Shown here piece after piece: positions 8,630 to 17,465 of a DNA stretch of 39,161 nucleotides (position 1 is its first letter; every line of letters starts with the position of its first letter). Origin of the DNA: Mariniblastus sp. (GTDB taxonomy: Bacteria; Planctomycetota; Planctomycetia; Pirellulales; Pirellulaceae). A program made the position numbers and the translations under genes. The DNA lies in the NCBI GenBank assembly GCA_022447605.1, contig JAKVBG010000036.1:1-39161 (forward strand). Direction: 5' to 3'. The notes beneath the pieces are model-generated. The model was not told the origin of the DNA and searched no databases. It worked only from the letters and a program-made list of their open reading frames with translations.

Positions 8630-9334
8630 TTATCTCATGACGTCCGATCGGTTTCCGTCGGTGCGCCAGCCAGCCCGGTAGTTCGGGCTGTTCGGATTCA
8701 CCCGAACCGTCGACTCGGCCAGGACCGTGTTGGAACTGTTGGCCGTGGCATAGGCAGGCTGATTGAAGGTCGGGTGACCCGCATAGGGGATCGGATTCCC
8801 GCCGGACGAGGCGACAGGTTGGGTGCGGGCTGTCCCGATCGGATCGGGGAAAGCCGCGTTGCTGCCGTATGGGTTCTGGCGTGACACGGTGGAGAGAACC
8901 GGCGGCAAAACACTCTGCACGGGCGCCTTGACCGCTGTGGCATCGGTCAGTGGGACACGGGTCTGGTCAAAACGTTCATCGATGCTGGTCGTCTGGTAAT
9001 TGGTCGACTGGGTATAGGAAACACCACTGGTGGTGTAGCCCGGGTTGGCTGAAGCGCCTACCGGTTGGCGTTGGCCCGTTTGAGCGCCCAGGCTGTTCGG
9101 GGCCGGAGCTGCTGTCGGGGCCTTGCCGTTGGTGGAAATCAGGCCGTTCCGGTTCTGGGCCGTCGCCAGTGGGTTGTAATAGCTGTCGGCGGCAGTCCAG
9201 TTGGTCGGTGGCGGCTGGACACGCGTATTGCCGTACAGACCGTTGGCGCCGGAGCCGTGGCGGCAACCCGCCATTAAGCTGACAACGCACAATACCGAGA
9301 AGGCGAAATACCAATTGCCCGTTTGACGATTCAT
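8630..9334 (-). CDS. Putative lipoprotein, Asn/Thr/Pro/Gln-rich
   Basis: A 234-residue protein of unknown function. MNRQTGNWYFAFSVLCVVSLMAGC is a lipoprotein signal with a good lipobox (LMAGC, Cys24). The mature chain is rich in Asn, Thr, Ser, Pro and Gln with almost no charged clusters, so it is likely extended or disordered, as expected of a cell-surface linker protein. It contains repeated NP/YNP-like turns (SYYNPLAT, NPYGSN, NPNSPNYRAGW). The ATG opening the signal peptide was chosen; 33 in-frame upstream codons do not look coding. It lies 164 bp downstream of oleC on the same strand and may be co-transcribed, without an obvious functional link. Confidence 0.7.
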   Translation of the reverse strand: MNRQTGNWYFAFSVLCVVSLMAGCRHGSGANGLYGNTRVQPPPTNWTAADSYYNPLATAQNRNGLISTNGKAPTAAPAPNSLGAQTGQRQPVGASANPGYTTSGVSYTQSTNYQTTSIDERFDQTRVPLTDATAVKAPVQSVLPPVLSTVSRQNPYGSNAAFPDPIGTARTQPVASSGGNPIPYAGHPTFNQPAYATANSSNTVLAESTVRVNPNSPNYRAGWRTDGNRSDVMR

Positions 9335-9498
9335 CGCAACATCCTTGTTTTTCTGAATGATGGCCGCTGGGACGATGAACCGCGTTGACCGCTCTGAACA
9401 TCGCGCGGGTACGTTAGCAATTTCCCGCTGCACGACAAGGTCAGTTGCGGCTTGCTAGCTGTCGGTTGGCCGTTGAAATCAGCAGACGGAAGCGAGTT

Positions 9499-11208
9499 TT
9501 AGGCGGTCCTGTCGACCGCCCAGACCGCCAGTTGTTCCCTGAAAATCTTTGAGTTGTGCCGAATGTCGACCGGCAGCTTCTTGCGAATCAGGAACTTGTT
9601 GATTGGCCGGGTGGTCGGGTGCTGGAGGGCGAGTTGACGGACACTCTCCAGCAATTCCTGTTGCTCGTCCTGCGAGCCGGGAAAGAACTCAGGCCACGGT
9701 TCAACGACGAGGGCCGGTTCCTGTTCCCCCGGTTTTCCCAGGCCAATCAGGGCTGAGCGGTAGATCCTCGGATGGTGGTTGATGACACCTTCTACCGGAA
9801 TGGTAAACAGTGTTCCCTGGCCGGTTTGGACGCGATGTGTCTTTCGTCCGCAAAACCAGAATCGATCGTTTTCGTCGAGGTAGCCCACGTCCCCCATCCG
9901 GTGCCAGAATGTCTCTCCGTCGACAATCTTGTGTTCGGCGTTGGCCTCGGTTCGGGTCACGTACTGGTCGGTGACGACCGGACCCTTGACGATCAGTTCC
10001 CCGATTGTGCCTGGGGGTACCGGCCTGGCCCGGTCGAGGGTTGAAATCACCGAGTCCGAGATTTCGATCACTTTCCACTCGATATCGGGAAACCGTGGTC
10101 CGACGCATGTCCCGGCTCCCAGGGCGGTCTGGCTGGCCGTCTCGTTCAGAACGACGGTGGAAGAATTGCAAGCTACCGGCAACGACTCGGTCGCCCCGTA
10201 AGGTGTGTAGACTTCCCCTTCCGGGTGGATGATCTTCTTGACCCGTTCCAGTACGTGCGGGGGGACCGGCGCCCCGGCCGTTAGCACCCGGCGAATCGTG
10301 GGGAAGTTCAGCTGTTTCTCTTCACAGTATTTCGAAACGGTGTTCCACAGTGCCGGGGAACCGAATGACTGGTCGGCCTGGAACTGTTCGACCGCATCCA
10401 GAATATTTCGCGGGTCCACCTCGGCAGGTCGCGTGGCGTCCATTCTGGGAAAAATCGTACTGGTTCCCATGGCGGCGTTGAACAGGGCAAAGAGGGGGAA
10501 GCCGGAGACATCGACCGAACCGGGGGGGATCCGAAAGTAGTCACGGATCTGGCGGGCCTGTTCCAGGAAGACGCGATGGCGATAGAGGACACCCTTGGGG
10601 GGACCGGTGCTGCCGGTGGTAAAGATGATCGCCGCCTCCGCTTCTCGGCTTTGCTCGATCGCTTGAAACGTGTCGCCGGCGAGTTGGTCAAATCGATGGC
10701 CCGGGTAGCAACCGGGCCAGAAACCGCGGCCGACCAGGATGTTTTGTCGACAGCGGGGAAAATGTTTGCGAAAGAGTGTCCGCGCCAGTTGGGCGCGGGT
10801 CACACCGACGATCCCTTCCGGTTCCGCCTCGGACAGGCAGCGGATCATGTTTTTTCGCCCCATGCCGGGGTCAATCAGGATGGTCACCACGCCGGCCTTG
10901 AACAGCCCGAATACGTAGGACACAAACGAGATGCCGGGCGGTACCATCAGCGCCAGGCGGGTACCGGGGGTGATCCCGAGTTTCGCCAGGCCGAGGGCGA
11001 TCTGGTTGCTGCGGGTTTCCAGCTCGCCAAACGTGATTTGGTGATAGTTGAGTCGTTGTCCGGCTCTGCCGCCGCGCTGCGGTTCGGCCACGGCCAGCGC
11101 GTCCGGCATGCGGGTCGCCGTTTCGGTCAAGGCCATCCCGACATTCGTCAAGCTGTCCAGGGACCAAGGTGGTACCGATGGACCGGTGTTTGCTTGCTCC
11201 TGATTCAA
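9499..11208 (-). CDS. oleC: Olefin beta-lactone synthetase OleC-type (AMP-dependent synthetase)
   Basis: A 569-residue member of the ANL adenylating superfamily. In the olefin pathway OleC uses ATP to close a 2-alkyl-3-hydroxy acid into a beta-lactone. The adenylation loop is FTTGSTGPPKG (196-206). Segments diagnostic of OleC rather than ordinary acyl-CoA ligases are VDPGMGRKNMIRCL-like ILIDPGMGRK, AGAPVPPHVLERV, YTPYGATESLPVA, GAGTCVG and HRMGDVGYLDENDRFWFCGRKTHRV. The start is a TTG at 11206-11208: AAGGA lies seven bases upstream, while the next in-frame ATG (codon 25) would remove conserved N-terminal sequence. OleA, OleB and OleD are not adjacent, so the other pathway genes must be elsewhere or the enzyme serves another lactone product. 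It is divergent from the TPR-like gene. Confidence 0.85.
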   Translation of the reverse strand: MNQEQANTGPSVPPWSLDSLTNVGMALTETATRMPDALAVAEPQRGGRAGQRLNYHQITFGELETRSNQIALGLAKLGITPGTRLALMVPPGISFVSYVFGLFKAGVVTILIDPGMGRKNMIRCLSEAEPEGIVGVTRAQLARTLFRKHFPRCRQNILVGRGFWPGCYPGHRFDQLAGDTFQAIEQSREAEAAIIFTTGSTGPPKGVLYRHRVFLEQARQIRDYFRIPPGSVDVSGFPLFALFNAAMGTSTIFPRMDATRPAEVDPRNILDAVEQFQADQSFGSPALWNTVSKYCEEKQLNFPTIRRVLTAGAPVPPHVLERVKKIIHPEGEVYTPYGATESLPVACNSSTVVLNETASQTALGAGTCVGPRFPDIEWKVIEISDSVISTLDRARPVPPGTIGELIVKGPVVTDQYVTRTEANAEHKIVDGETFWHRMGDVGYLDENDRFWFCGRKTHRVQTGQGTLFTIPVEGVINHHPRIYRSALIGLGKPGEQEPALVVEPWPEFFPGSQDEQQELLESVRQLALQHPTTRPINKFLIRKKLPVDIRHNSKIFREQLAVWAVDRTA

Positions 11209-11379
11209 CAGATATTCCTTAAAATCACCCGTTTTGTCACCCAGAAACTACCGGATGGGTTTCTTGGTCCAACCTGATGGCGTAAATTCTGGATAGTCAA
11301 AATCGTTCGACTCGACGAGGCCCTCGGGTCTGTCGTCAACCAGATTGCCTACTTCAAGTCCTAGGACGTAATTTATCAT

Positions 11380-13554
11380 ATGGACATTGATATTTATCAG
11401 CAGTGCCCTATTCACACTGACAAAAAGATCAAGTTTTGCTGTGGTAAGGGGATCGGCCAGGAATTGGACCAGATCCTTGCCAAAAATAAATCAAAACAGA
11501 CCAAGAGTGCCGTCGACCAAATTGACCGACTGATCGAAAAAGTCGGGCCACGTGAACTTCTCCTGGTGCTCAAGACCCATATGCTGATCTCCAAGGGTGA
11601 TCTTGAGGCGGCTCGGAAATCCAATGAAGCATTCCTGGAGATGATTCCAGGTCACCCGATGGGGAAGCAGCATCAGGCTTTGATCTTGCTGGGAGAAGCT
11701 GATATTCCGGGCGGTTTGGCAGCCTTGCAGGATTCGATGGACGGGATTAAAGGGAACGAGATCCCAATCGCGGTGGCCAATGTCTTCCGGATGTTAGGGG
11801 CAGCGTTGCTGCAGCAGGGGCATGTCCTGGCAGCGCGGGCCCACTTGCAGTTTGCCCAGATGATCAAGGGCGAGCCGGACCAGCAGCTCCAACAGTTGTT
11901 GTACGAATCGTACCGGCTGCAGGGTGGCCCGCTCCTGCTCAAAGCGGATTACCGACTGCAGCAACCGCCGGAAGGGGCCGAGTGGGAAAAGAAATACCTG
12001 AACGTTCAGCGGGCCATGAACCGTGGCCAGTTTCGAATGGCCCTGCGGATCCTGGACAAAATCGACGAGCACTGGCCGGGTGAGCCGGTCGTCGTGCGGT
12101 CGATGGCCATCCTGACCTGCATCCTGGCCGACGTTGACCAGATGGCCGCCGCTTGGCGCCGCCTGGCGGAGCTCGACTCGGTGCCCCATTGGGAGGCGGT
12201 CGAGGCGGAAGCCCTGGCGCAGCTGTTCAGCCCCCAGGAAGAAGAAGACATGCTGGACGTCGTCCGGCTGAGCTGGGAACTTCAGGACGTGGATCGCGCG
12301 TTTGAAATTGCCGATGGCGCGCCCTTTGTCGTGGGGACACAGGCTCCCGAGGCAGACCCGTTTGGCGAGGGCCCGGCGCCCAGGCATGCTTGGATCGTGC
12401 TGGACCGGGATGCCTTGGAGAGTGCCGAAGGAGTAACGCTCGACCAGCTTCCGGTGGTTCGCGGGGAACTGATGGTGTTTGGCAAGCAGACCGATCGATC
12501 GGCCAGGTTGGTGCTGGTTGGCGCCGAGACGGAGGGTTTTGAAACGGTCAGACAACAGGTCGACAAGGCCTTCTCGGAGGTCACCGAGGGAGAGGCGGAG
12601 CGCGAAGTGGTCGCCTCGACATCGCGGGCGGCCGAAGCACTCAGTTGGAATTGGCATGTTCCGGTAGGCATGACGAGGGAGCAGCATGCCGACTTGGTCC
12701 GGCAACAACGAACCGAGCAGTTGTTGCAGACATGGGCGGATCTGCCATTTCATCGACTGGGCGGCAAGACGCCCCGCGAAGCTGCCGGACAGGCCGAGTT
12801 GGCCATCCCGCTGCAGGCGATGGTGTTGCAGTTGGAACAGACGGCCCAGTCCCAATCGGGTGATGACGCTCATATCGTTGCCCTGCGCGATGAACTGGGC
12901 ATGGACCAACCTGAGTTGATTGACGGACCACGATTGGAGACGGAATTTGTTTCGCCCCTGAGACAGCGCTACCTCGACTTTTCCTCCTTGAGCGACGAAC
13001 AGTTGATTGGATTGCAGGGTGACGCGATGGCCATGGGTAACCTGGCCGTTCTGAAACAGGCGATTCCTGAAATCCTGGAAAGGGATTCGTTGCGGGAACA
13101 GGTTCCGCCACAAGCCTGTTATTCGATGATGGCGAGATTGGTGGAAGATGACCAGGAAGGTCTTGATTACCTGGCAAAGGCACGCCAGGCGGCCCGTCAA
13201 GCGGAGGAACCTGTGGGGACGTACCTCGTGCAGGAGTTCGAGTTCCGTTTGTCTCGCGGTTTGAGCGACAAATTGCCCGAACTGTTGCAAACCATCCAGC
13301 AAAAACACCTGCGGGAACCAAATGTCGAATATCAGCTGGCCTACATCCTGGAAAAGTTCGGGTTGATTTCGGCCGATGGCCGGGGGCCGGGGGAGAGCCC
13401 AGCGGCGCCCCCACCCGAAATGGCTGGTTCCGGCACGGAAACGGAAGGATCAGGCAGTGCCATCTGGACTCCGGATGACCCCGGTTCGGCCCCGGAAGCT
13501 CCCGAGGCATCACCCGAATCGGGTGATTCGAAGTTATGGTTGCCGGACTCTTAG
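11380..13554 (+). CDS. TPR-like helical repeat protein with N-terminal SEC-C-like motif
   Basis: A 724-residue protein without a signal peptide, so likely cytosolic. The N-terminus has QCPIHTDKKIKFCCGKG, resembling the SEC-C zinc motif (CPCGSGKKYKKCC) with the second Cys position offset and replaced by His (C9, H12, C20, C21). Residues about 30-320 form amphipathic helix pairs typical of tetratricopeptide repeats (for example LEAARKSNEAFLEMIPGHPMG and RAMNRGQFRMALRILDKIDEHWPGEP). The middle part (about 330-560) is unassigned, the region 570-670 is helical again, and the last 50 residues are Pro/Gly/Glu-rich and disordered. It probably is a scaffold for protein complexes. The ATG at 11380 is preceded by an AT-rich TAATTTATC rather than an RBS, so the mRNA could be nearly leaderless. 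Confidence 0.75.
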   Translation: MDIDIYQQCPIHTDKKIKFCCGKGIGQELDQILAKNKSKQTKSAVDQIDRLIEKVGPRELLLVLKTHMLISKGDLEAARKSNEAFLEMIPGHPMGKQHQALILLGEADIPGGLAALQDSMDGIKGNEIPIAVANVFRMLGAALLQQGHVLAARAHLQFAQMIKGEPDQQLQQLLYESYRLQGGPLLLKADYRLQQPPEGAEWEKKYLNVQRAMNRGQFRMALRILDKIDEHWPGEPVVVRSMAILTCILADVDQMAAAWRRLAELDSVPHWEAVEAEALAQLFSPQEEEDMLDVVRLSWELQDVDRAFEIADGAPFVVGTQAPEADPFGEGPAPRHAWIVLDRDALESAEGVTLDQLPVVRGELMVFGKQTDRSARLVLVGAETEGFETVRQQVDKAFSEVTEGEAEREVVASTSRAAEALSWNWHVPVGMTREQHADLVRQQRTEQLLQTWADLPFHRLGGKTPREAAGQAELAIPLQAMVLQLEQTAQSQSGDDAHIVALRDELGMDQPELIDGPRLETEFVSPLRQRYLDFSSLSDEQLIGLQGDAMAMGNLAVLKQAIPEILERDSLREQVPPQACYSMMARLVEDDQEGLDYLAKARQAARQAEEPVGTYLVQEFEFRLSRGLSDKLPELLQTIQQKHLREPNVEYQLAYILEKFGLISADGRGPGESPAAPPPEMAGSGTETEGSGSAIWTPDDPGSAPEAPEASPESGDSKLWLPDS

Positions 13555-13650
13555 CCGGTCCGCCTGGCCGGGTGACGACTTGTTTTGCAGCGGGTCGCCA
13601 ACAAGAATAGAGCATCACGATAGATCTCGTAGGCAATTTTGAGGATAGGT

Positions 13651-14475
13651 GTGTCCAGGTACGTTGTTCGCTATGGAATGATGCGAAACATCGGGTTGAT
13701 GGGAGTCCGGGGAGGGGAGTCGTATCGCCGTGGGGTGGAGGTGATTGTTCGCTCCAACCGCGGTCTCGAGTCAGGCCAGGTTCTCTGTGAGGCTACGGAT
13801 GAATCAACGGAACACCTGGATCATGCCGCCAGCGGTCAGATTGTGCGACGTCTCAACGGCGATGACGCTGACAAGGTCGTGCGTCTCGAAGAATCTCGCC
13901 AGATGAAGATTGAAACGTGTCAGAAACACGTGGATGCCCTGAATCTCGACATGAAGCTGGTGGATGTGGAACCTCTGTTTGGAGGCGAGCGGCTGGTGGT
14001 CTATTACCTGGCCGACGAGCGGGTTGATTTCCGAGAGCTGGTCAAGAAACTGGCGGCCGAGTTTCAGACACGGATTGAAATGAAACAGATCGGTGTGCGA
14101 GACGAGGCTAAAATGTTGGCAGACTATGGCGATTGCGGCAAACCCGTTTGTTGCAACACGCATCTTTCGACCATGCCCCCGGTCTCGATGAAGATGGCCA
14201 AGCTGCAAAAAGCGACACTCGATCCGAATAAAATTTCTGGCCGCTGCGGTCGGCTCAAATGTTGTTTGCGTTACGAATTTGACACGTACGAGGAGATCGA
14301 GAAGCAATTGCCCAAGGTCGGCGCCCAGGTTGTAACCCGCCAGGGGAAGGGGAAGGTCTTGAACCAACATATCCTTTCCGAACAATTGCTGTTGGAAACG
14401 GAGGACCATCGACGGGTCCTGATTCCAGCTAGCGAGGTTCTGTCGGTCATCAAAAACAAGAAGGGGGATGGGTGA
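13651..14475 (+). CDS. PSP1 domain protein, RicT/YaaT-like
   Basis: A 274-residue PSP1 protein. In Bacillus, RicT works with RicA and RicF in an Fe-S-containing complex that modulates RNase Y processing and phosphorelay. Both Cys clusters of the family are present: DCGKPVCCNTHL (C162, C167, C168) and ISGRCGRLKCCLRYE (C199, C204, C205), separated by the conserved PVSMKMAKLQ..DPNKISG segment. The N-terminal part carries the RGVEVIVRSNRGLESGQVL strand region. GTG at 13651 was chosen because GAGGAT sits six bases upstream; a TTG four codons earlier is the alternative. RicA and RicF homologues are not in the window. It heads a co-directional run with the Minf_1886 gene. Confidence 0.88.
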   Translation: MSRYVVRYGMMRNIGLMGVRGGESYRRGVEVIVRSNRGLESGQVLCEATDESTEHLDHAASGQIVRRLNGDDADKVVRLEESRQMKIETCQKHVDALNLDMKLVDVEPLFGGERLVVYYLADERVDFRELVKKLAAEFQTRIEMKQIGVRDEAKMLADYGDCGKPVCCNTHLSTMPPVSMKMAKLQKATLDPNKISGRCGRLKCCLRYEFDTYEEIEKQLPKVGAQVVTRQGKGKVLNQHILSEQLLLETEDHRRVLIPASEVLSVIKNKKGDG

Positions 14476-14611
14476 GTCTGGATGGAATCGTAAATTACTA
14501 TGGAGACGTGGGTGAAATCGCGTTGAAAGATTACTGGATTCTTGCGAAAATGGAATGGAATTCAGGTTCGAACAGTGGCAGCTCGTTTTAATACTTCCAA
14601 ATAAAAATAAA

Positions 14612-15064
14612 ATGTCTGACGAATCTACATCGCTTCTGCAATTAGTCAGGACCGACGAACGGTACCCGATCGAAGCTTACCTCTTCGTGCGGGAAGCCTT
14701 GGCGTTTGCCGCCGACTCGATGGAACTTGGCTCCTGTTCCGAAGCCAGTTTTACCGAGGATCTCGAATCGAGTTTGCAACAGTCCCGTCGCGAACGTCAC
14801 CTGACTGGCCAGGAGCTCTGCGAAGCCAGTCGGGAGTACGCCATTAACCAGTACGGCTTTCTGGCCAAGTTGGTTTTGAACCAGTGGGGGATCTACTGCA
14901 CCCAGGATATCGGTGAGATCGTCTACCGGATGATCGATGCCGGGATCATGAAAAAATCCAGCCGGGATCGGAAATCACATTTTGATGATGTCTTTGATTT
15001 CGATTCGGTGTTCCAGGATAATTTTGAAATGTGTGATGTGTCGGCCGCCCGTAAGTTGACCTGA
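14612..15064 (+). CDS. Minf_1886 family protein
   Basis: A 150-residue member of a conserved family of unknown function found in Planctomycetes, Verrucomicrobia and relatives. Recognised from RYPIEAYLFVREAL near the N-terminus, the HLTGQELCEASREYAINQYG segment, VLNQWGI, DIGEIVYRMIDAGIM and the C-terminal FDDVFDFDSVF. No catalytic motif, signal peptide or membrane segment is visible; it is likely a small helical cytosolic protein. The ATG at 14612 follows an AT-rich stretch and matches the expected family N-terminus; an ATG 19 codons earlier would add residues unlike the family. It lies 136 bp after the PSP1 gene, and its stop overlaps the next start (TGATG). Confidence 0.82.
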   Translation: MSDESTSLLQLVRTDERYPIEAYLFVREALAFAADSMELGSCSEASFTEDLESSLQQSRRERHLTGQELCEASREYAINQYGFLAKLVLNQWGIYCTQDIGEIVYRMIDAGIMKKSSRDRKSHFDDVFDFDSVFQDNFEMCDVSAARKLT

Positions 15065-15291
15065 TGCGTCGGGTTGGTGCCGGGCAATCCGCCGAACAGG
15101 ATGGAACCGAAATGGCCGAGCGAAAGAGTATTCCCGAAAAACCCGGTGTGGATGACCAGGTTGAGGACGGCTCGCCACTGGCGGCAAGTGGCCCGGTTGC
15201 CCGGGTCTGGGCATTCCGGGTTTCGGTAACCCTGTTTTCACTCTGGTTGGCCTGGCTGGCCTTCCTGGCGCTGGGGCGCCTGTCAGTATAA
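15064..15291 (+). CDS. Small single-pass membrane protein, function unknown
   Basis: Up to 75 residues with a charged, Pro-rich N-terminal half and one membrane helix near the C-terminus (VWAFRVSVTLFSLWLAWLAFLAL). The ATG at 15064 overlaps the stop of the Minf_1886 gene (TGATG), which suggests translational coupling; an internal ATG at 15112 (MAERKSIPEK) would give 59 residues and keeps the helix. The gene ends 18 bp before the dehydrogenase GTG, so the three genes probably share one transcript. I do not recognise the family. Confidence 0.6.
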   Translation: MRRVGAGQSAEQDGTEMAERKSIPEKPGVDDQVEDGSPLAASGPVARVWAFRVSVTLFSLWLAWLAFLALGRLSV

Positions 15292-15309
15292 AAAAAGGCG
15301 GTTTCGCGG

Positions 15310-16302
15310 GTGTCCGGGTTGGTAAACATTGTGGCGTTGGACGGCTATACCATGAACCCGGGTGATCATTCCTGGGAACCGGTCGAGGCGCTGGGGAAAT
15401 TGACCGTCCATGATCGAACCCCGCATGAAGAGGTTGTGAACCGGGCGGTGGATGCCGATGTTTTGCTGACCAACAAAGTCCCCATTGGTGCGACCGAGTT
15501 GGCCCAGTTGCCCCGCTTGAAGCTGATCGTGGTCACCGCCACCGGCTACAACGTCATCGATGTCGACGCGGCCCGTAGTCGCGGGATTCCGGTTTGCAAT
15601 GCGCCGGAATACAGCACTCGCTCGGTGGCCCAGCATGTCTTCGCGATGATTCTTTCCTACCTGCATCAACCGGTGCAACATGACGCGGCCGTTCGCAGCG
15701 GTGAGTGGATGAAGTCGGGGGAATTCTGTTTCTGGCTGAAACCGATCGAAGAGCTGGTGGACCAGACGATGGGAATTATCGGGTACGGGAAGATTGGCCA
15801 GGCAGTCGGTAAACTGGCCGAAGCTTTTGGAATGCAGGTCGTGGTGCATAGCCGCCGCGCTCGCCCGCAGGAATTTCCGGGAATTAGCTGGTTGGAGCGG
15901 GATGACCTGTTGGCCCAATCCGATATTGTCAGTTTGCACTGCCCGCAAACGGATGAGACGACGCGGATGGTGGATGCCGCGTTCCTGGACCAGATGAAAT
16001 CGACGGGGATCCTGGTCAACGCTTCCCGCAGTGGGCTGGTCGTCGAGTCGGACCTGGTCGAGGCGTTGCGGCGAGGAAAAATCAAGGCGGCTTTGCTGGA
16101 CGTTACGTCGACCGAGCCGATCGAGGACGGGAACCCGCTGCTGGAGTTGGAGAATTGCCTGATCACCCCGCATATCGCCTGGGCTTCCCTCGCCGCCCGC
16201 AAACGATTGTTGCAGGTTACGGCCGACAATATCCGCGCGTTTCTTGAGGGGCAACCTGTCCATGTGGTCAACGGCGTCGAAGGCGGGAACTCACCGAGTT
16301 GA
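15310..16302 (+). CDS. D-2-hydroxyacid dehydrogenase (glycerate/hydroxypyruvate reductase type)
   Basis: A 330-residue NAD(P)-dependent dehydrogenase. The nucleotide loop is GIIGYGKIGQAVG (about 156-168). The catalytic Arg is in NASRSGLV, the Glu in TSTEPIEDGNPLL and the His in ITPHIAWAS, which is close to the HprA-like group acting on hydroxypyruvate/glycerate. After the second strand the sequence is VVHSRRARP rather than an acidic residue, which hints at NADPH preference. The start is GTG at 15310; no strong RBS is seen and nearby alternatives exist. It closely follows the small membrane protein gene, but no photorespiratory or serine-pathway gene is next to it. Confidence 0.88.
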   Translation: MSGLVNIVALDGYTMNPGDHSWEPVEALGKLTVHDRTPHEEVVNRAVDADVLLTNKVPIGATELAQLPRLKLIVVTATGYNVIDVDAARSRGIPVCNAPEYSTRSVAQHVFAMILSYLHQPVQHDAAVRSGEWMKSGEFCFWLKPIEELVDQTMGIIGYGKIGQAVGKLAEAFGMQVVVHSRRARPQEFPGISWLERDDLLAQSDIVSLHCPQTDETTRMVDAAFLDQMKSTGILVNASRSGLVVESDLVEALRRGKIKAALLDVTSTEPIEDGNPLLELENCLITPHIAWASLAARKRLLQVTADNIRAFLEGQPVHVVNGVEGGNSPS

Positions 16303-16482
16303 ATCGAACGGGTGGTGGGGAAAGCGGGGAAACGATGTGGCATGCGCTGTTGACCGAGTTTCTTCTCGCGCTGGCATCCGCGTCCCGGCTGCGATGAGTT
16401 CGATGGAAAATCCTGGGCCGCTTGTCGAAGCGGAAGCGAGCTTTTATGCTGGGCCCGTTAAGGTGAATTGGCGGGGGTGGTT

Positions 16483-17436
16483 GTGGCGTTTTTGATTGGC
16501 ACCGACGAAGCGGGATACGGGCCCAATCTCGGCCCGCTGACCATCGGGGGGACGCTCTGGCGGGTACCCGACACGGCGACCGATCTTTACGACGTTCTCC
16601 AGGCGGACGTCTCAGCCGATCGGCGGTCTGACCGTTTGGTGGTTGCCGATTCCAAGCAGGTCTACCAGTCGGGTCAGTCGATTGAGGCGTTGGAGCGGAC
16701 CGTATTGGCCTTTCTCCACCTGGCCAGCCAACAAATCCCCGACAGTTTCCAGCACCTGGGTAAGCTGCTCGGTTTTGAGCTGCAGGGATTCGGCCCAGGC
16801 TTGGTCGAGGCATCCGATATCGCGTTGCCGCTATGTGCGGAACGGTCGGAAATCGAAACAGGTTCGGCCCGCCTCCGCCAAACGTTGGCGGAGGCGGGCT
16901 GCGCGCTGGAAGCGTGTCGCACGGTGGCCATTTTCCCGGCTCGCTTTAACGCGTCGGTCGAACAATTGGGCAACAAGGCCGAGTTGCTCTCGTCGGAAAC
17001 CTTGTCGCTGGCCGGGCGACTGATTTCACTGAGGCCGGCCGGTGACGACTCGGATGTCTGGATTGGTTGCGACAAACATGGCGGCCGGAACAAATACGCC
17101 GGAATGTTGAACCAGTACCTGACCGATGAATTCGTCAAGATCGATCGAGAGACGCGGGAGGCGAGCGAATACCATTGGCAGCAAGAGAGGGTGACCGTTT
17201 CGATTCGCTTTCAGGTGCGGGGAGAGAACCTGTTGCCGGTCGCCCTGTCGTCGATGATGGCCAAGTACGTGCGCGAGATTGCCATGTACGGTTGGAACCG
17301 TTTTTGGCAGGGGAAAATGCCGGGAATCAGGCCGACCCAAGGCTATCCAGTCGATGCCAGAAGGTTTAAAAAAGAGATCGCGGAACTGCAGCGGAGCCTG
17401 GGGATCGAGGATCAACAGGTTTGGCGCAGTCGTTGA
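16483..17436 (+). CDS. RNase HII-like protein (RNase H fold), divergent
   Basis: A 317-residue protein, about 100 residues longer than E. coli RNase HII. It keeps the HII/HIII hallmarks: GTDEAGYGPNLGPL (D8, E9; usual DEAGRG with Tyr for Arg), VADSKQVY (usual DSKKL), GCDKHGGRNKY (D197, possible third carboxylate), and SSMMAKYVREIAM followed by GYPVDARRF, matching AKVTRD...GYPT..H. At the fourth carboxylate it has Glu (E265) where HII has Asp. The family cleaves RNA in RNA-DNA hybrids; activity of this version is uncertain. The start is uncertain: GTG at 16483 has GGGGG upstream and leaves a normal short N-terminus, while TTG 16468 and GTG 16477 are alternatives. It is not a replacement for a normal rnhB unless tested. 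Confidence 0.72.
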   Translation: MAFLIGTDEAGYGPNLGPLTIGGTLWRVPDTATDLYDVLQADVSADRRSDRLVVADSKQVYQSGQSIEALERTVLAFLHLASQQIPDSFQHLGKLLGFELQGFGPGLVEASDIALPLCAERSEIETGSARLRQTLAEAGCALEACRTVAIFPARFNASVEQLGNKAELLSSETLSLAGRLISLRPAGDDSDVWIGCDKHGGRNKYAGMLNQYLTDEFVKIDRETREASEYHWQQERVTVSIRFQVRGENLLPVALSSMMAKYVREIAMYGWNRFWQGKMPGIRPTQGYPVDARRFKKEIAELQRSLGIEDQQVWRSR

Positions 17437-17465
17437 ACGGTTTCCCTCTTGAATGGAACGTATTG

